A stretch of 64,000 nt of DNA, taken from NCBI RefSeq assembly GCF_014836765.1, contig NZ_JACSQG010000007.1:62001-126000 (forward strand). Direction: 5' to 3'. The position numbers and the translations under genes are program-made. Of the stretch, positions 1 to 9,074 are shown piece after piece. The notes below the pieces were generated by a model, which did not search any database, was not told the origin of the DNA, and worked only from the letters and a program-made list of their open reading frames with translations. Every line of letters starts with the position of its first letter. Positions within the stretch are counted from its first letter, which is position 1. The DNA is from Serpens gallinarum. GTDB taxonomy: Bacteria; Pseudomonadota; Gammaproteobacteria; Pseudomonadales; Pseudomonadaceae.

Positions 1-2
1 AG

Positions 3-725
3 CAGCAGGTCATCGAAAACATCTTCGAACTGGAAACCCGCACGCTGCCCAGTGCCATGACGCACCGCGACGCCATCGCCTATTTTCTGCACGATGACCC
101 CGATACATTGATCCGCTCACGGATCAGCGACGCCCCCCATTCGTCCTACCCGGTCTGTGATGGTGACATCGACCACATCATCGGTTACGTCACTATCAAG
201 GACCTGTTCAGGCGGGTGGTAAACAACCAACCCATCGCACTCAATGATCCGGGCCTGCTACGCAAGCCGCTGGTGGTTCCGGATCGCCTAACCCTGGCGG
301 AAATGCTCAAGCAGTTTCGTCAGGCCGGCGAGACCTTCGCCTTGATCGTCAATGAATACAGCCTGGTAGTCGGCCTGGTCAGCCTCAACGACGTGATGAG
401 CATCGTGATGGGCGACATGGTTTCGCCCTGGTACGAGGAACAGATCGTGCGCCGCGACGCCAATTCCTGGCTGATCGACGGCATTACCCCCATTCAGGAT
501 GTGCGCCGGGCGCTAGAGATCGACAGCGTGCCCCACGAAGACGAGTATGAAACCCTTGCCGGCCTGCTGATGACCATGTTGCGCCGCGTGCCGAAACGCA
601 CCGACAGCGTGACCTGGGGCGGCTACACCTTCGAGGTGATGGATGTGGACAGCTACCGGATCGACCAGGTGATGGCGACACGCATCACGCCGCAGCTGGG
701 CAAGGAAGGCTCTGAGCAGGAGTAA
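3..725 (+). CDS. HlyC/CorC-family membrane transporter, C-terminal part (5' end outside window)
   Basis: The reading frame is open from the left edge (first full codon at base 3) and reads QQVIENIFELETRTLPSAM before the first internal Met, so the visible protein is the C-terminal part of a larger gene. It holds a CBS-domain pair (about residues 20-150 of the visible part; 'YVTIKDLF' and 'IVNEYSLVVGLVSLNDVM') and a CorC_HlyC transporter-associated domain ending 'RITPQLG'. Family members have an N-terminal DUF21/CNNM membrane domain and act in metal ion (Mg, Co, polyamine) efflux in the inner membrane; the substrate cannot be told here. The next gene on the same strand ends in the same CBS plus CorC_HlyC module. 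Confidence 0.88.
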   Translation, partial: QQVIENIFELETRTLPSAMTHRDAIAYFLHDDPDTLIRSRISDAPHSSYPVCDGDIDHIIGYVTIKDLFRRVVNNQPIALNDPGLLRKPLVVPDRLTLAEMLKQFRQAGETFALIVNEYSLVVGLVSLNDVMSIVMGDMVSPWYEEQIVRRDANSWLIDGITPIQDVRRALEIDSVPHEDEYETLAGLLMTMLRRVPKRTDSVTWGGYTFEVMDVDSYRIDQVMATRITPQLGKEGSEQE

Positions 726-1109
726 GCCCAGGCGGGCAGCCTTTGGGTGCGGCTTGATTCGCCAAAGGCAACCTCCTAGGGTCTGCGCCGGGGTTGATTT
801 CAAGCCTGCCCCGGTTTTCAGGAATGGATGCAAAAACTTGTAACAATGACTCATAAGCTCAGCAATTGAATTCCTTTACCCTTCTCGACCTTCGTTTCCA
901 TTTCGGATTTTATGGACAGTGACAGTAGCAAACCGCCCTCGCCGTGCAGGCCGAGAGCGGCTCAATCTCCAGGCAGTGCCTTTCGGCGCCTAGCCTCTCG
1001 CAGCCCTTGCGCTGCATCTCTGGTTAATCGGCTGACGTTTTCGCTGCGACCCCAACGGGTTCGTGGATCGTTCGGCTGTACCCGTTTTCCCATCAAGAGC
1101 ATGCACTAA
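726..1109. other. intergenic region without a recognisable gene
   Basis: No plausible reading frame lies here. Two inverted repeats follow the preceding gene: GCCTTTGG (739-746) with CCAAAGGC (762-769), and CCGGGG (788-793) with CCCCGG (809-814) followed by TTTT. The second could be a weak Rho-independent terminator. No clear promoter or ribosome-binding site is evident before the downstream TerC-family gene. Confidence 0.5.
788..818 (+). terminator. weak candidate terminator after the CorC-like gene
   Basis: A 6-bp GC stem (CCGGGG/CCCCGG) with a 15-nt loop is followed by TTTT, 60 bases past the stop codon of the CorC-like gene. The long loop and short U-run make it weak. Confidence 0.35.
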
Positions 1110-2672
1110 ATGGAATGGATCGCTGATCCCACCGCCTGGCTGGGGCTGTTGACCCTGATCGTCCTGGAAATCGTTCTGGGCATCGACAACCTGGTCTTCA
1201 TCGCGATTCTCGCGGACAAACTGCCGCCCGAGCAGCGCGACCGAGCGCGCATGATCGGCTTGAGCCTGGCGATGATCATGCGCCTGGGTCTGCTGGCCAG
1301 CATCGCCTGGCTGGTGACCCTGACGCAGCCGCTGTTCAGCGTGTTCGACCATGCCTTCTCCGGCCGCGACCTGATCATGCTGTTCGGCGGCATCTTCCTG
1401 CTGTTCAAGGCGACGATGGAGTTGCACGAGCGGCTCGAAGGCCACACTCACCAAGTCTCCGGCAGCAAGGCCTATGCGCGCTTTTGGCCGGTGGTCGCGC
1501 AGATCATAGTGCTCGACGCGGTGTTCTCGCTGGACGCGGTCATCACCGCCGTGGGTATGGTCGAGCATTTGCCGGTGATGATGATTGCGGTGGTGATCTC
1601 CATGGGCCTGATGATGGTCGCCAGCAAACCCCTGACCGCCTTCGTCAATGCCCGCCCCACCGTCATCATGCTGTGCCTGGGCTTTTTGATGATGATCGGC
1701 TTCAGCCTGACGGCCGAAGGGTTCGGATTCCACATTCCGAAAGGCTACCTGTACGCCGCCATTGGCTTCTCGATTGCCATCGAGTTCTTCAATCAGTTGG
1801 CCCGCTCGCGGCGCAAACGCAGCCTGCAGGGCGAGCGCGGGCTGCGCGACCGCACCGCCCATGCGGTGATGCGTCTGCTCGGCGGCAAGGTAGAAATGGA
1901 TGAAGTGGGCGAGGAGATTGCCGACATGCTCGGCGGTGCCACGGGCGATGGCGTGCCGTTCGATCGACGCGAGCGCGTCATGATCCGCGGTGTGCTGGGT
2001 CTGGCGGATCAGTCCATCCAGAAAGCCATGACCGACCGCATGGAAGTTGACCGGATCAATCTCGATGACCCGCTTGAGAAGATTCATCAGGCACTGCTGG
2101 ATTCCCCTCACTCGCGTCTGCTGGTTTCCCGCGGCAATGCCGCTGACGTGCCCTTGGGTTATATCCACAAGAAGGAGCTGTTCAGGCAACTGCTTAAAGG
2201 CGAGCACGCGGACATCGAAAGCCTGGTACGCACTCCCATCAACTTGCCCGACAGCTCATCGGTGCTCAATGCCCTGGAGCAGATGCGCCAGGCCGCCACC
2301 CACGTGGCATTCGTGGTCAATGAGTTTGGCGATTTCGAAGGCTTGCTGACGCTCACCGATATCCTCGAAGCCATTGCCGGCGAGCTTCCCGATGCCAGCG
2401 AAATCGAAGGCCCGGATATTGAGCCTGTAGAGGGTGGATACCACGCAAGCGGCGCCGTTAACCTGCTGGTGTTACGTGACCGGCTCGGTTTCAACGCCAA
2501 GCCAACGGACGACTACCAGACCCTTTCCGGGTTGGCGATGAGTGTGCTGGATCGATTGCCGTTGACCGGTGATCGAATCGAGTACGCCGACTGGCAACTG
2601 ACGGTGCTTGAGGTCAGGGATCGTCGGGTGACGAAGATGTTCATCCAGCCCCAGGCGCACGCCTCACGCTAG
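1110..2672 (+). CDS. TerC-family membrane protein with CBS pair and CorC_HlyC domain (YegH/YoaE type)
   Basis: This 520-residue protein begins with a TerC-type membrane domain of about seven hydrophobic helices (residues 1-220). It has the family's acidic motifs '[11 protein letters not shown]' near residue 20 and '[13 protein letters not shown]' near residue 135. A CBS pair (about 300-420) and a CorC_HlyC domain (about 435-515) follow. TerC proteins are linked to metal efflux and to metal loading of exported proteins; the substrate of this subgroup is unknown. The ATG at 1110 starts directly at the family N-terminus (MEWIADP), though its Shine-Dalgarno is poor. A long antisense frame over its first part is a shadow. 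Confidence 0.9.
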   Translation: MEWIADPTAWLGLLTLIVLEIVLGIDNLVFIAILADKLPPEQRDRARMIGLSLAMIMRLGLLASIAWLVTLTQPLFSVFDHAFSGRDLIMLFGGIFLLFKATMELHERLEGHTHQVSGSKAYARFWPVVAQIIVLDAVFSLDAVITAVGMVEHLPVMMIAVVISMGLMMVASKPLTAFVNARPTVIMLCLGFLMMIGFSLTAEGFGFHIPKGYLYAAIGFSIAIEFFNQLARSRRKRSLQGERGLRDRTAHAVMRLLGGKVEMDEVGEEIADMLGGATGDGVPFDRRERVMIRGVLGLADQSIQKAMTDRMEVDRINLDDPLEKIHQALLDSPHSRLLVSRGNAADVPLGYIHKKELFRQLLKGEHADIESLVRTPINLPDSSSVLNALEQMRQAATHVAFVVNEFGDFEGLLTLTDILEAIAGELPDASEIEGPDIEPVEGGYHASGAVNLLVLRDRLGFNAKPTDDYQTLSGLAMSVLDRLPLTGDRIEYADWQLTVLEVRDRRVTKMFIQPQAHASR

Positions 2673-2738
2673 GCATCGCATCGCGACACGCCCAAAGTCG
2701 AAACGGCTCTGGCGTGTCGCGAACTGCGCAGCGGGCGA

Positions 2739-3563
2739 TTACAGGCTCATCAGATCGACGAAACGCGGCGTGGCGGCGTCGTCGATCTTCAGGCTCTTGA
2801 AGTCGAACAGGTTGCGATCCGCCAATTGCGAAGGCACCACGTTCTGCAGGGCGCGGAACATGATTTCGGTACGGCCCGGCGATTGGCGCTCCCAGTCCTG
2901 CAGCATGCCCTTGACCACCTGGCGCTGGAGATTTTCCTGCGAGCCGCACAGGTTGCAAGGAATGATCGGGAATTCCTTCATCTTCGAATAGGCTTCGATG
3001 TCTGCCTCGTTGCAATAGGCCAGCGGTCGAATCACCACGTTACGGCCGTCGTCGGACAGAAGCTTGGGCGGCATGGCCTTGAGCGTGCCGCCGTAGAACA
3101 TGTTCAGGAAGAAGGTTTCCAGAATGTCATCGCGATGGTGACCGAGGGCCATCTTGGTCGCGCCGATCTCGTCGGCATAGGTGTACAGCGTACCGCGACG
3201 CAAGCGCGAGCACAGCGAGCAGGTGGTCTTGCCTTCCGGGATCTTTTCCTTGACCACCGAGTAAGTGTCTTTCTCGATGATGTGATACTCGACGCCCAGC
3301 GCCTTGAGGTATTCGGGCAGCACATGCTCGGGGAAACCCGGTTGTTTCTGGTCCATGTTCACCGCGACGATGTCGAATTTGATCGGCGCGACTTTCTGCA
3401 AGTACAGCAAGACGTCAAGCATGGTGTAACTGTCCTTGCCGCCTGACAGGCAGACCATGACCTTGTCGCCGTCTTCGATCATGTTGAAGTCGGTGACGGC
3501 TTCCCCGGCCTGACGGCGCAGGCGCTTTTGCAGTTTGTTCTGGTTGACCGAAAGAGTGCCCAT
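2739..3563 (-). CDS. ttcA: tRNA 2-thiocytidine biosynthesis protein TtcA
   Basis: TtcA is an ATP- and [4Fe-4S]-dependent cytosolic enzyme that thiolates C32 of certain tRNAs. The PP-loop 'SGGKDS' is at residues 40-45, and cysteine pairs lie at C115/C118 (CSLC) and C203/C206 (CNLC), with 'GHHRDD' near 141-146 as in the family. The start is set at the ATG giving [10 protein letters not shown] (274 residues). A longer frame upstream adds 27 residues that do not look like family sequence. It is convergent with the TerC gene and divergent from the DnaJ-related gene. Confidence 0.96.
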   Translation of the reverse strand: MGTLSVNQNKLQKRLRRQAGEAVTDFNMIEDGDKVMVCLSGGKDSYTMLDVLLYLQKVAPIKFDIVAVNMDQKQPGFPEHVLPEYLKALGVEYHIIEKDTYSVVKEKIPEGKTTCSLCSRLRRGTLYTYADEIGATKMALGHHRDDILETFFLNMFYGGTLKAMPPKLLSDDGRNVVIRPLAYCNEADIEAYSKMKEFPIIPCNLCGSQENLQRQVVKGMLQDWERQSPGRTEIMFRALQNVVPSQLADRNLFDFKSLKIDDAATPRFVDLMSL

Positions 3564-3694
3564 GCTGTGTGGAGTCCGGCGAAAATTCTGGAAGCCGCGC
3601 ATTTTACGCGCAAAGTCGATGCAGCCCCAGCCCCGTTGGGTCATGCCCGGCTGTCTTACGTTGCGCCTGCTGTCCCTGTGCTAGGCTGCCCGCC

Positions 3695-4288
3695 ATGACA
3701 ACCGACCTCGATCCGGCGCAGGACCTGTGCGAACACTTGCATGTCCTGCTGCGCGAAACGCCCCAGGGCTGCAGCGAATATCAGCTGATACAGATGCTTA
3801 AAGCACGCCACAGCACGCACATCCCCCATCTGCCTCTGAAGGATCCGCTGGTGCTGTTTCGCACCCACTTCTTGCTATTCAACGCGCTGTATCGCCTGCG
3901 CGACCAATTATGGGCCGCGGCCCGAGGCCACGTGTCGATCAGCCCGCTGTGCGTGCAGCTACTGCCGTACCAGGCTGGCAGCCAGGCCCTGAGCGAAGGC
4001 GATACGCTGCGCGACTACTACCTGGACATAAGCCATCTGCGCGACACCACCGAGCAAGATGTGGAGCGCCTGCTCTCCAGCTTCTGGACGCGTATGCAGG
4101 GCGGCGATGAAAAACGAGCGGCGCTGGAGCTGTTCGAACTGGATCAACACAAGGCGCTCAAGCTGGCTGACATCCGCCTGCGCTATCGCCAACTGGTCAG
4201 CCAGCATCATCCGGATCGAGGCGGCAGCACGGAACGCCTGCAATCGATCAATACCGCGATGGACATTCTTCAACGCTATTACTACTAA
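3695..4288 (+). CDS. DnaJ-related protein with C-terminal J-domain-like segment
   Basis: The 197-residue product has an N-terminal DNAJ-related domain (about residues 1-130) and a short C-terminal J-like domain with the HPD motif ('SQHHPDRGGS', about 168-177). In family members this motif stimulates Hsp70 ATPase activity, so a co-chaperone role is expected; the client is unknown. I start at the ATG giving MTTDLDPAQD because the upstream extension is cysteine-rich non-family sequence. It is divergent from ttcA with about 130 bases between starts. Confidence 0.82.
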   Translation: MTTDLDPAQDLCEHLHVLLRETPQGCSEYQLIQMLKARHSTHIPHLPLKDPLVLFRTHFLLFNALYRLRDQLWAAARGHVSISPLCVQLLPYQAGSQALSEGDTLRDYYLDISHLRDTTEQDVERLLSSFWTRMQGGDEKRAALELFELDQHKALKLADIRLRYRQLVSQHHPDRGGSTERLQSINTAMDILQRYYY

Positions 4289-4397
4289 ACCTTATGGATC
4301 CATTTGCTCTAAAGCAGCGCCGTTTAACGTAACGGGCCTGCCTATACTCCCAACCAAGGCCGCAGTGGATGGCCTGATAACAAGAGGAGTGGTAGCT

Positions 4398-4994
4398 ATG
4401 AGCAATCACGTCTGGGGGTTATTCACCCGTCCCAACCGAGAGTGGCAAGCAATTCGCCGCACTGAACGAGGCGGGCCACTGCAATTCGTGCCAACCCTGA
4501 TTCTCGCCGCAATTCCCGCCGTTTCCGCCTTCATCGGTACCACCCAGGTCGGCTGGAAACTGGGCTCAGGCACGGCGGTAAAACTCACTGAAAGCAGCGC
4601 CCTGCCCCTGACCCTGCTGTCCTATCTGGCCATGCTGGCGGGGGTGGTTGCCATGGGTTATTTCATTCACTGGATGGCGCGCACTTACCACGCCAATCCC
4701 AGCCGCAGCCAGTGCATCCGCTTTGCTGCCTTTACCGCCACGCCGCTGTTCATCGGCGGACTCGCCGCGCTCTACCCTAGTCTATGGCTGGGCATGCTGG
4801 TCGGTACCGCGGCCATTTCCTACACCGTTTACCTGCTCTATGCAGGACTACCCACTTTCATGGGCATTCACCCCGACGAAGGCTTTCTGTTCTCCAGCTC
4901 GGTACTGGCGGTAGGCCTGGTGGTACTGGTAGCCATGATGGCAACCTCGGTAATTATCTGGGGAATGGGCATCGGACCGGAATACATCCGCTAA
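4398..4994 (+). CDS. Yip1-family inner membrane protein
   Basis: This 198-residue protein has about five hydrophobic segments ('FVPTLILAAIPAVSAFIG', 'LLSYLAMLAGVVAMGYF', 'FIGGLAALYP' and two near the C-terminus) and the N-terminal 'HVWGLFTRPNREWQAI' pattern of bacterial Yip1-domain proteins. The function is not known. The start follows a strong AAGAGGAG site. A longer overlapping frame that runs back into the DnaJ-related gene is not used. Confidence 0.82.
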   Translation: MSNHVWGLFTRPNREWQAIRRTERGGPLQFVPTLILAAIPAVSAFIGTTQVGWKLGSGTAVKLTESSALPLTLLSYLAMLAGVVAMGYFIHWMARTYHANPSRSQCIRFAAFTATPLFIGGLAALYPSLWLGMLVGTAAISYTVYLLYAGLPTFMGIHPDEGFLFSSSVLAVGLVVLVAMMATSVIIWGMGIGPEYIR

Positions 4995-5043
4995 CCCCTG
5001 CCCCATCTTCCCTATAATGGCGCGCTCAGGAGATCCGCGCGCC

Positions 5044-5538
5044 ATGCCCGAACTGTTAAATTCCCGCGTCGAGGCCTGTTATCAGCAGGCCGAGGCGTTC
5101 TTCAAACGCACCTTTCGCCGTCCTCAAGTGAGTCTGCGCCTGCGCGGACAGAAGGCCGGTGTTGCGCATCTGCAGGAAAACCTGCTGCGTTTCAATGCGC
5201 AGTTATACCGCGACAATCGCGAACATTTCCTCAAGCAGACCGTGGCCCATGAAGTCGCCCATCTGGTCGCCCACCAGCTTTTTGGTCCACGAATCAAGCC
5301 CCACGGCGAAGAGTGGCAATCGATCATGCGCGGTGTCTATCAATTGCCTGCGGACCGCTGCCATCACTATGACGTGCAGCGGCGGCCAGGCACCCGCTAC
5401 CTGTATCGCTGCGCATGCCCGGATGGCGAGTTTCCCTTTACCGCCCAGCGTCACACCCTCGTCGGCAAGGGGCGTCGTTATCTATGCAGGCGATGCAAAT
5501 CAACACTGGTTTTCAGTGGGGAGCGGCGAGTGGCATAA
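5044..5538 (+). CDS. sprT: SprT-family zinc metalloprotein
   Basis: The 164-residue product has the SprT core with HEVAH at residues 69-73 (zinc ligands and catalytic Glu) and further conserved 'HGEEW' and 'HHYD'. A C-terminal zinc ribbon carries CxC and CxxC pairs ('YRCAC', 'LCRRC'). Bacterial SprT is a predicted cytosolic zinc peptidase related to eukaryotic SPRTN; its substrate is not established. The start at MPELLNSRVE matches the family N-terminus. Confidence 0.9.
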   Translation: MPELLNSRVEACYQQAEAFFKRTFRRPQVSLRLRGQKAGVAHLQENLLRFNAQLYRDNREHFLKQTVAHEVAHLVAHQLFGPRIKPHGEEWQSIMRGVYQLPADRCHHYDVQRRPGTRYLYRCACPDGEFPFTAQRHTLVGKGRRYLCRRCKSTLVFSGERRVA

Positions 5539-5612
5539 CGTCGTGCGCGTGAGCGTCAAGCTCAAGGGGGATAACGCCGCATGGCGGACTGCAGCGGACG
5601 GCGAAGCAAAAA

Positions 5613-5641
5613 GGGTTATCACGCACGTCATGTGATAACCC
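5613..5641 (-). terminator. Rho-independent terminator between convergent genes
   Basis: A perfect 10-bp stem GGGTTATCAC/GTGATAACCC has a 9-nt loop. Read on the minus strand it is followed by TTTTTGC, so it best serves the small lipoprotein gene; it also separates that gene from sprT. Confidence 0.8.
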
Positions 5642-5654
5642 CCTTGGTAAAATC

Positions 5655-5918
5655 TTACTGTGCGCGCTCGAAGCAGGCCACACCCGAGGTACCAAAGCGG
5701 TTGGCCGTGGTGTATTCGGACATATAGACCAGTTTCCAACCGTCAAACTGAGCGAACACCTTATCCATCTCCTTCTTGGAACGCATATCGACTTCTGCGC
5801 AACGCGTTTGCGCATTCGCACCGATACCGGTATCCCACTGGACAGACGAAATGTTCGCAGGAGCGCAACCGGCCAATGCAACGGAAGCCAGGGCGATAAC
5901 CAACAGTTGTTGTTTCAT
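5655..5918 (-). CDS. small lipoprotein of unknown function
   Basis: An 87-residue product with a lipoprotein signal: MKQQLL start, hydrophobic core and lipobox LAGC with Cys at residue 18. The mature part (about 70 residues) has two further cysteines, one near residue 40 and one near the C-terminus ('VACFERAQ'), which could form a disulfide in the periplasm. I do not recognise the family. It is a single-gene unit with its own terminator. Confidence 0.8.
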   Translation of the reverse strand: MKQQLLVIALASVALAGCAPANISSVQWDTGIGANAQTRCAEVDMRSKKEMDKVFAQFDGWKLVYMSEYTTANRFGTSGVACFERAQ

Positions 5919-6185
5919 ACATCATTCCTTGTGCGTTAAACCTGAACCAGCATGCTCAGGCGGTGGGCACGCTATCAATTAGCCATTATCGTGTCCAGCG
6001 TCCTTAAGACGCATAGCTCACCCCCGCCAGGCCATTACGTTGCCTTGGGCTTCCTGCCTATTGCCGGCACGCCCCCTGCACCCTAACCGAGTATTCGCAC
6101 TTTCCCGGCGTGATTACGCGCGCCGTCAGCTTGCCCGTAATCAACGGCCTGACTACCATCGCCCACGGGATCAAGGAGCCGAGCC

Positions 6186-7184
6186 ATGCGTGAGCGCACC
6201 ATTGCCAGCCATTTTGTCCGCGCCGCGTTGCGGGGTGCTGGGCGTCGGGGGCACGATTGCCACGAATTGCTGCGTCAGTCCAACCTGCCGGTGGCAATCG
6301 TTGACGAGCCGCGTGCCCGTGTCGCTCCCGAGCACTTCGTCCAGCTGATTCAGTTGCTCTGGGAAACGCTGGATGACGAATACCTCGGGCTCGGCGAACA
6401 ACCCAGCAAGCGCGGCACCTTTGCCATGATGGGGCACGCGATCATTCATTGCCGCACCCTGGAAAAGGCCCTGCAGCGCGGCATGATGTTTTATCGCCTG
6501 TTTCCCTGGGCGGCCCAGCTCCACCTACACCGCGACAATGAATGGGCTTATCTGAGTGTCACCACCGATTCGCAATGGGATCCGGAGCATTTCCTGGTCG
6601 AAAGCCTGCTGGTGATCTGGCATCGCTTGAGCAGTTGGTTGATTGGCCAGCGCATCCGCCTGGAAGGAACCACCTTTGCCTATCCACAGCCTGCCCACGC
6701 CACCGAGTACGATCTGTTGTTTCCCGGTGCACGGCGGTTTGCGGCGGAACATACAGGTTTGCGCTTCCAAGCCCGCTATCTGGACATGCCGCTTCTACAG
6801 GATGAGCGCACCCTCAAACAGTTCCTGAAACGTTCTCCCGCAGACCTGCTCGCTCGCCCCGTGGGCGGCCACAGCCTGGCCAGTCGGATCCGCCGCCTGC
6901 TGGGGCGCAACTGTACGGACTGGCCGAACCTCGACAGCGTCGCGCGTCAATTGCACTGCAGCCCGCAAACGCTGCGCCGCCGCCTGCGTGAGGAAGGCAC
7001 CACGTTCCAGGAGTTGAAGGACCATCTGCGCCGTGACCGGGCAATTTATCTATTGAGTCGCGCCGAATTTTCCATCCAGACCATTGCCGAACAACTGGGC
7101 TTTTCCGAATCGTCCGCCTTTCACCGTGCCTTTAAAAAATGGACAGACCTGACTCCCGGTGCTTACCGCGCTCTGGAGCGTTAA
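6186..7184 (+). CDS. AraC-family transcriptional regulator with Arabinose_bd-type N-terminus
   Basis: The 332-residue protein has an N-terminal ligand-binding domain of the Arabinose_bd type (about residues 20-205) and a C-terminal double helix-turn-helix AraC domain (about 235-330; 'VARQLHCSPQTLRRRLREEGTTF' in part, and 'IAEQLGFSESSAFHRAFKKW'). These regulators often control catabolism of lipidic or amino-acid-like substrates. No obvious target operon is adjacent: the next gene is a DUF502 membrane protein. The start follows a good AAGGAG site. Confidence 0.9.
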   Translation: MRERTIASHFVRAALRGAGRRGHDCHELLRQSNLPVAIVDEPRARVAPEHFVQLIQLLWETLDDEYLGLGEQPSKRGTFAMMGHAIIHCRTLEKALQRGMMFYRLFPWAAQLHLHRDNEWAYLSVTTDSQWDPEHFLVESLLVIWHRLSSWLIGQRIRLEGTTFAYPQPAHATEYDLLFPGARRFAAEHTGLRFQARYLDMPLLQDERTLKQFLKRSPADLLARPVGGHSLASRIRRLLGRNCTDWPNLDSVARQLHCSPQTLRRRLREEGTTFQELKDHLRRDRAIYLLSRAEFSIQTIAEQLGFSESSAFHRAFKKWTDLTPGAYRALER

Positions 7185-7318
7185 CAGGCCGCTGAATAAC
7201 GCCATCTGCTATCACAGGGTAGCTTCACAGGGCGTTACGCACCGGCACTTGCACCGTGGCCAGGAATCTCCAGAATGGCGGCCGTCATTCACCTCCGATC
7301 GTCGAGAGTGCTCCAGAC

Positions 7319-8011
7319 ATGTTTTTCAAGCGCGGCCTCAAGTCACTTATCACCACCTGGCTGGCCGGACTGCTGGCCTTACTGCCACTGGCCTTGACGC
7401 TGCTGTTGCTGACCTGGATCGTTAGCCTGCTGAACCGTTTTGCCGGACCCTCGACGCCGCTTGGCCAGCTCTTCGCGACCGTTGGCCATCCGTTTGTGGA
7501 AAGTCCGGTACAGGCTTACCTGATTGGCACCCTGCTACTGATTGCAGCCATCTTTCCCTTGGGCCTGGCGGTGCAACTTGGCCTCAAAGGCCCACTGTCG
7601 CGCCTGATCAACGGTATTTTGCGGCGTATCCCGCTCTTGGGCACGTTGTACAGCCTGACCGACCGCTTCGTTGGCCTGCTGGATAAAAAAGAAGGCGCGG
7701 ATATCGGCGCCATGAGTCCAGTCTGGTGTTTTTTTGGCGGCGATGGCGTTGCAGTGTTGGCGCTACTACCCAATCCAGAGCCCATCGAGATCGAAGGGCG
7801 CGCCTACCATGCCGTGCTGGTGCCCACCGCGCCAATTCCGGTGGGCGGCGGTCTGCTCTACATCCGTACTGAGTGGGTACGCCCGGCCAATATCGGCATC
7901 GAGGCCTTTACCCGCATTTATGTGTCCATGGGATTGACTCCACCGCCCCTCAAACCCGGCAAAAATCTTCCGCAAGCAGTGTTTGACAACAGCGAAGCGC
8001 CTCAAGCCTGA
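7319..8011 (+). CDS. DUF502-family membrane protein
   Basis: A 230-residue protein with two N-terminal membrane segments (about residues 10-38 and 62-82) and the conserved DUF502 core 'RIPLLGTLYSLTDRFVGLL' followed by a soluble domain with 'VPTAPIPVGGGLLYI'. The role of the family is unknown. The start at MFFKRGLKSLI is the family N-terminus; the longer frame adds 21 unrelated residues. Confidence 0.87.
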   Translation: MFFKRGLKSLITTWLAGLLALLPLALTLLLLTWIVSLLNRFAGPSTPLGQLFATVGHPFVESPVQAYLIGTLLLIAAIFPLGLAVQLGLKGPLSRLINGILRRIPLLGTLYSLTDRFVGLLDKKEGADIGAMSPVWCFFGGDGVAVLALLPNPEPIEIEGRAYHAVLVPTAPIPVGGGLLYIRTEWVRPANIGIEAFTRIYVSMGLTPPPLKPGKNLPQAVFDNSEAPQA

Positions 8012-8224
8012 CGCAGCCTGGGCCTGATCGGCTATTCTGCAGTCGACTAACGCGGCGAATTGGCTCGCCCAGAACTCGGGCGCACGCAGCCTGTTACTGA
8101 GGAAATGTTGGCTGCCGGAGGGAATGGCTTCGATACGCAGCCTGTACAACGACGGACGTTTCAGCAACACCCGGACATGCCTTCTAGGCTTAGGCTTCAT
8201 CCCTAGTCACGTGAGAGCCTCGCC

Positions 8225-9010
8225 ATGCGCCCCTTTCTTCCCAGCCTGCTGATTATGTCCAGCAGCCTTGTCCAGGCCGATATCCAGACGCGCGAGATCC
8301 CTTATCAAAGCGCCGACGGTACCCAACTGCTTGCTTATTACGCCTATGACGATGCCGCCCAAACGCCACGCCCCGGTGTGCTGGTTGTGCATGAATGGTG
8401 GGGACTGAACGATTACACCAAGCGGCGTGCCCGCGACTTGGCTGCCTTGGGGTATACCGCCTTGGCCATTGATATGTACGGTGAGGGCAAGAATACCCGC
8501 CATCCGGCCGATGCCAAGGCGTTCATGCAGGCCGCCGCCGAAAATGCCCAGTCTGGCAAGGCTCGCTTTCTTGCGGGGCTGGAACTGCTCAAGCAACAAC
8601 CGCAGACAGATGCCTCACGACTGGCAGCCATCGGCTATTGCTTCGGCGGCAAGGTGGTCCTGGACATGGCCCGCCAAGGAGTTCCACTGGCGGGCGTGGT
8701 GAGCTTCCATGGCAACCTGTCGCCAGCTGTTCCAGCCAGTCCCGGCAGCATCAAGGCGCGCATCCTGGTCGAACACGGCGAAGCGGACAGCATGGTCGGC
8801 CCCGAGCAGGTGAAAGCGTTCAAGGCGGAAATGGATCAGGCCGGCGCTGATTACCGCTTTGTGAGTCTGCCCGGCGCCAAGCATGCCTTCTCCAACCCTG
8901 ACGCCGATGCCTATCAAGCCCAGGGCCTGGATCTGGCTTACCAGAAACAAGCCGACGAGCGTTCCTGGTCGGATATGCAGGCGTTTTTCGAGAAGCTGTT
9001 CGGGGAATGA
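8225..9010 (+). CDS. exported dienelactone hydrolase family protein
   Basis: This alpha/beta hydrolase of 261 residues has a signal peptide (residues 1-18, cleavage after VQA) and the dienelactone-hydrolase triad: Cys139 in 'GYCFGGK', Asp188 in 'GEADSM' and His220 in 'GAKHAF'. Classical dienelactone hydrolases open carboxymethylenebutenolide in the cytosol; an exported form with no catabolic neighbours suggests another ester or lactone substrate in the periplasm, which is inference. It is convergent with rpsA across a shared terminator. Confidence 0.9.
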   Translation: MRPFLPSLLIMSSSLVQADIQTREIPYQSADGTQLLAYYAYDDAAQTPRPGVLVVHEWWGLNDYTKRRARDLAALGYTALAIDMYGEGKNTRHPADAKAFMQAAAENAQSGKARFLAGLELLKQQPQTDASRLAAIGYCFGGKVVLDMARQGVPLAGVVSFHGNLSPAVPASPGSIKARILVEHGEADSMVGPEQVKAFKAEMDQAGADYRFVSLPGAKHAFSNPDADAYQAQGLDLAYQKQADERSWSDMQAFFEKLFGE

Positions 9011-9031
9011 TCGCTGGCAGACGCCCACAAA

Positions 9032-9055
9032 AAAGGGCGACCGAAGTCGCCCTTT
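9032..9055. terminator. bidirectional Rho-independent terminator
   Basis: The stem AAAGGGCGAC/GTCGCCCTTT has a CGAA tetraloop and A-rich and T-rich flanks on either side, so it can stop both the rightward hydrolase gene and leftward rpsA. Confidence 0.92.
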
Positions 9056-9074
9056 TTCTCGATGGAATCAGAAC

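Noticed and set aside
990-2207. 405-codon open frame on the minus strand
   Set aside because: It lies antisense to the TerC-family gene; it is His/Gln-rich with no family pattern, typical of a high-GC shadow frame.
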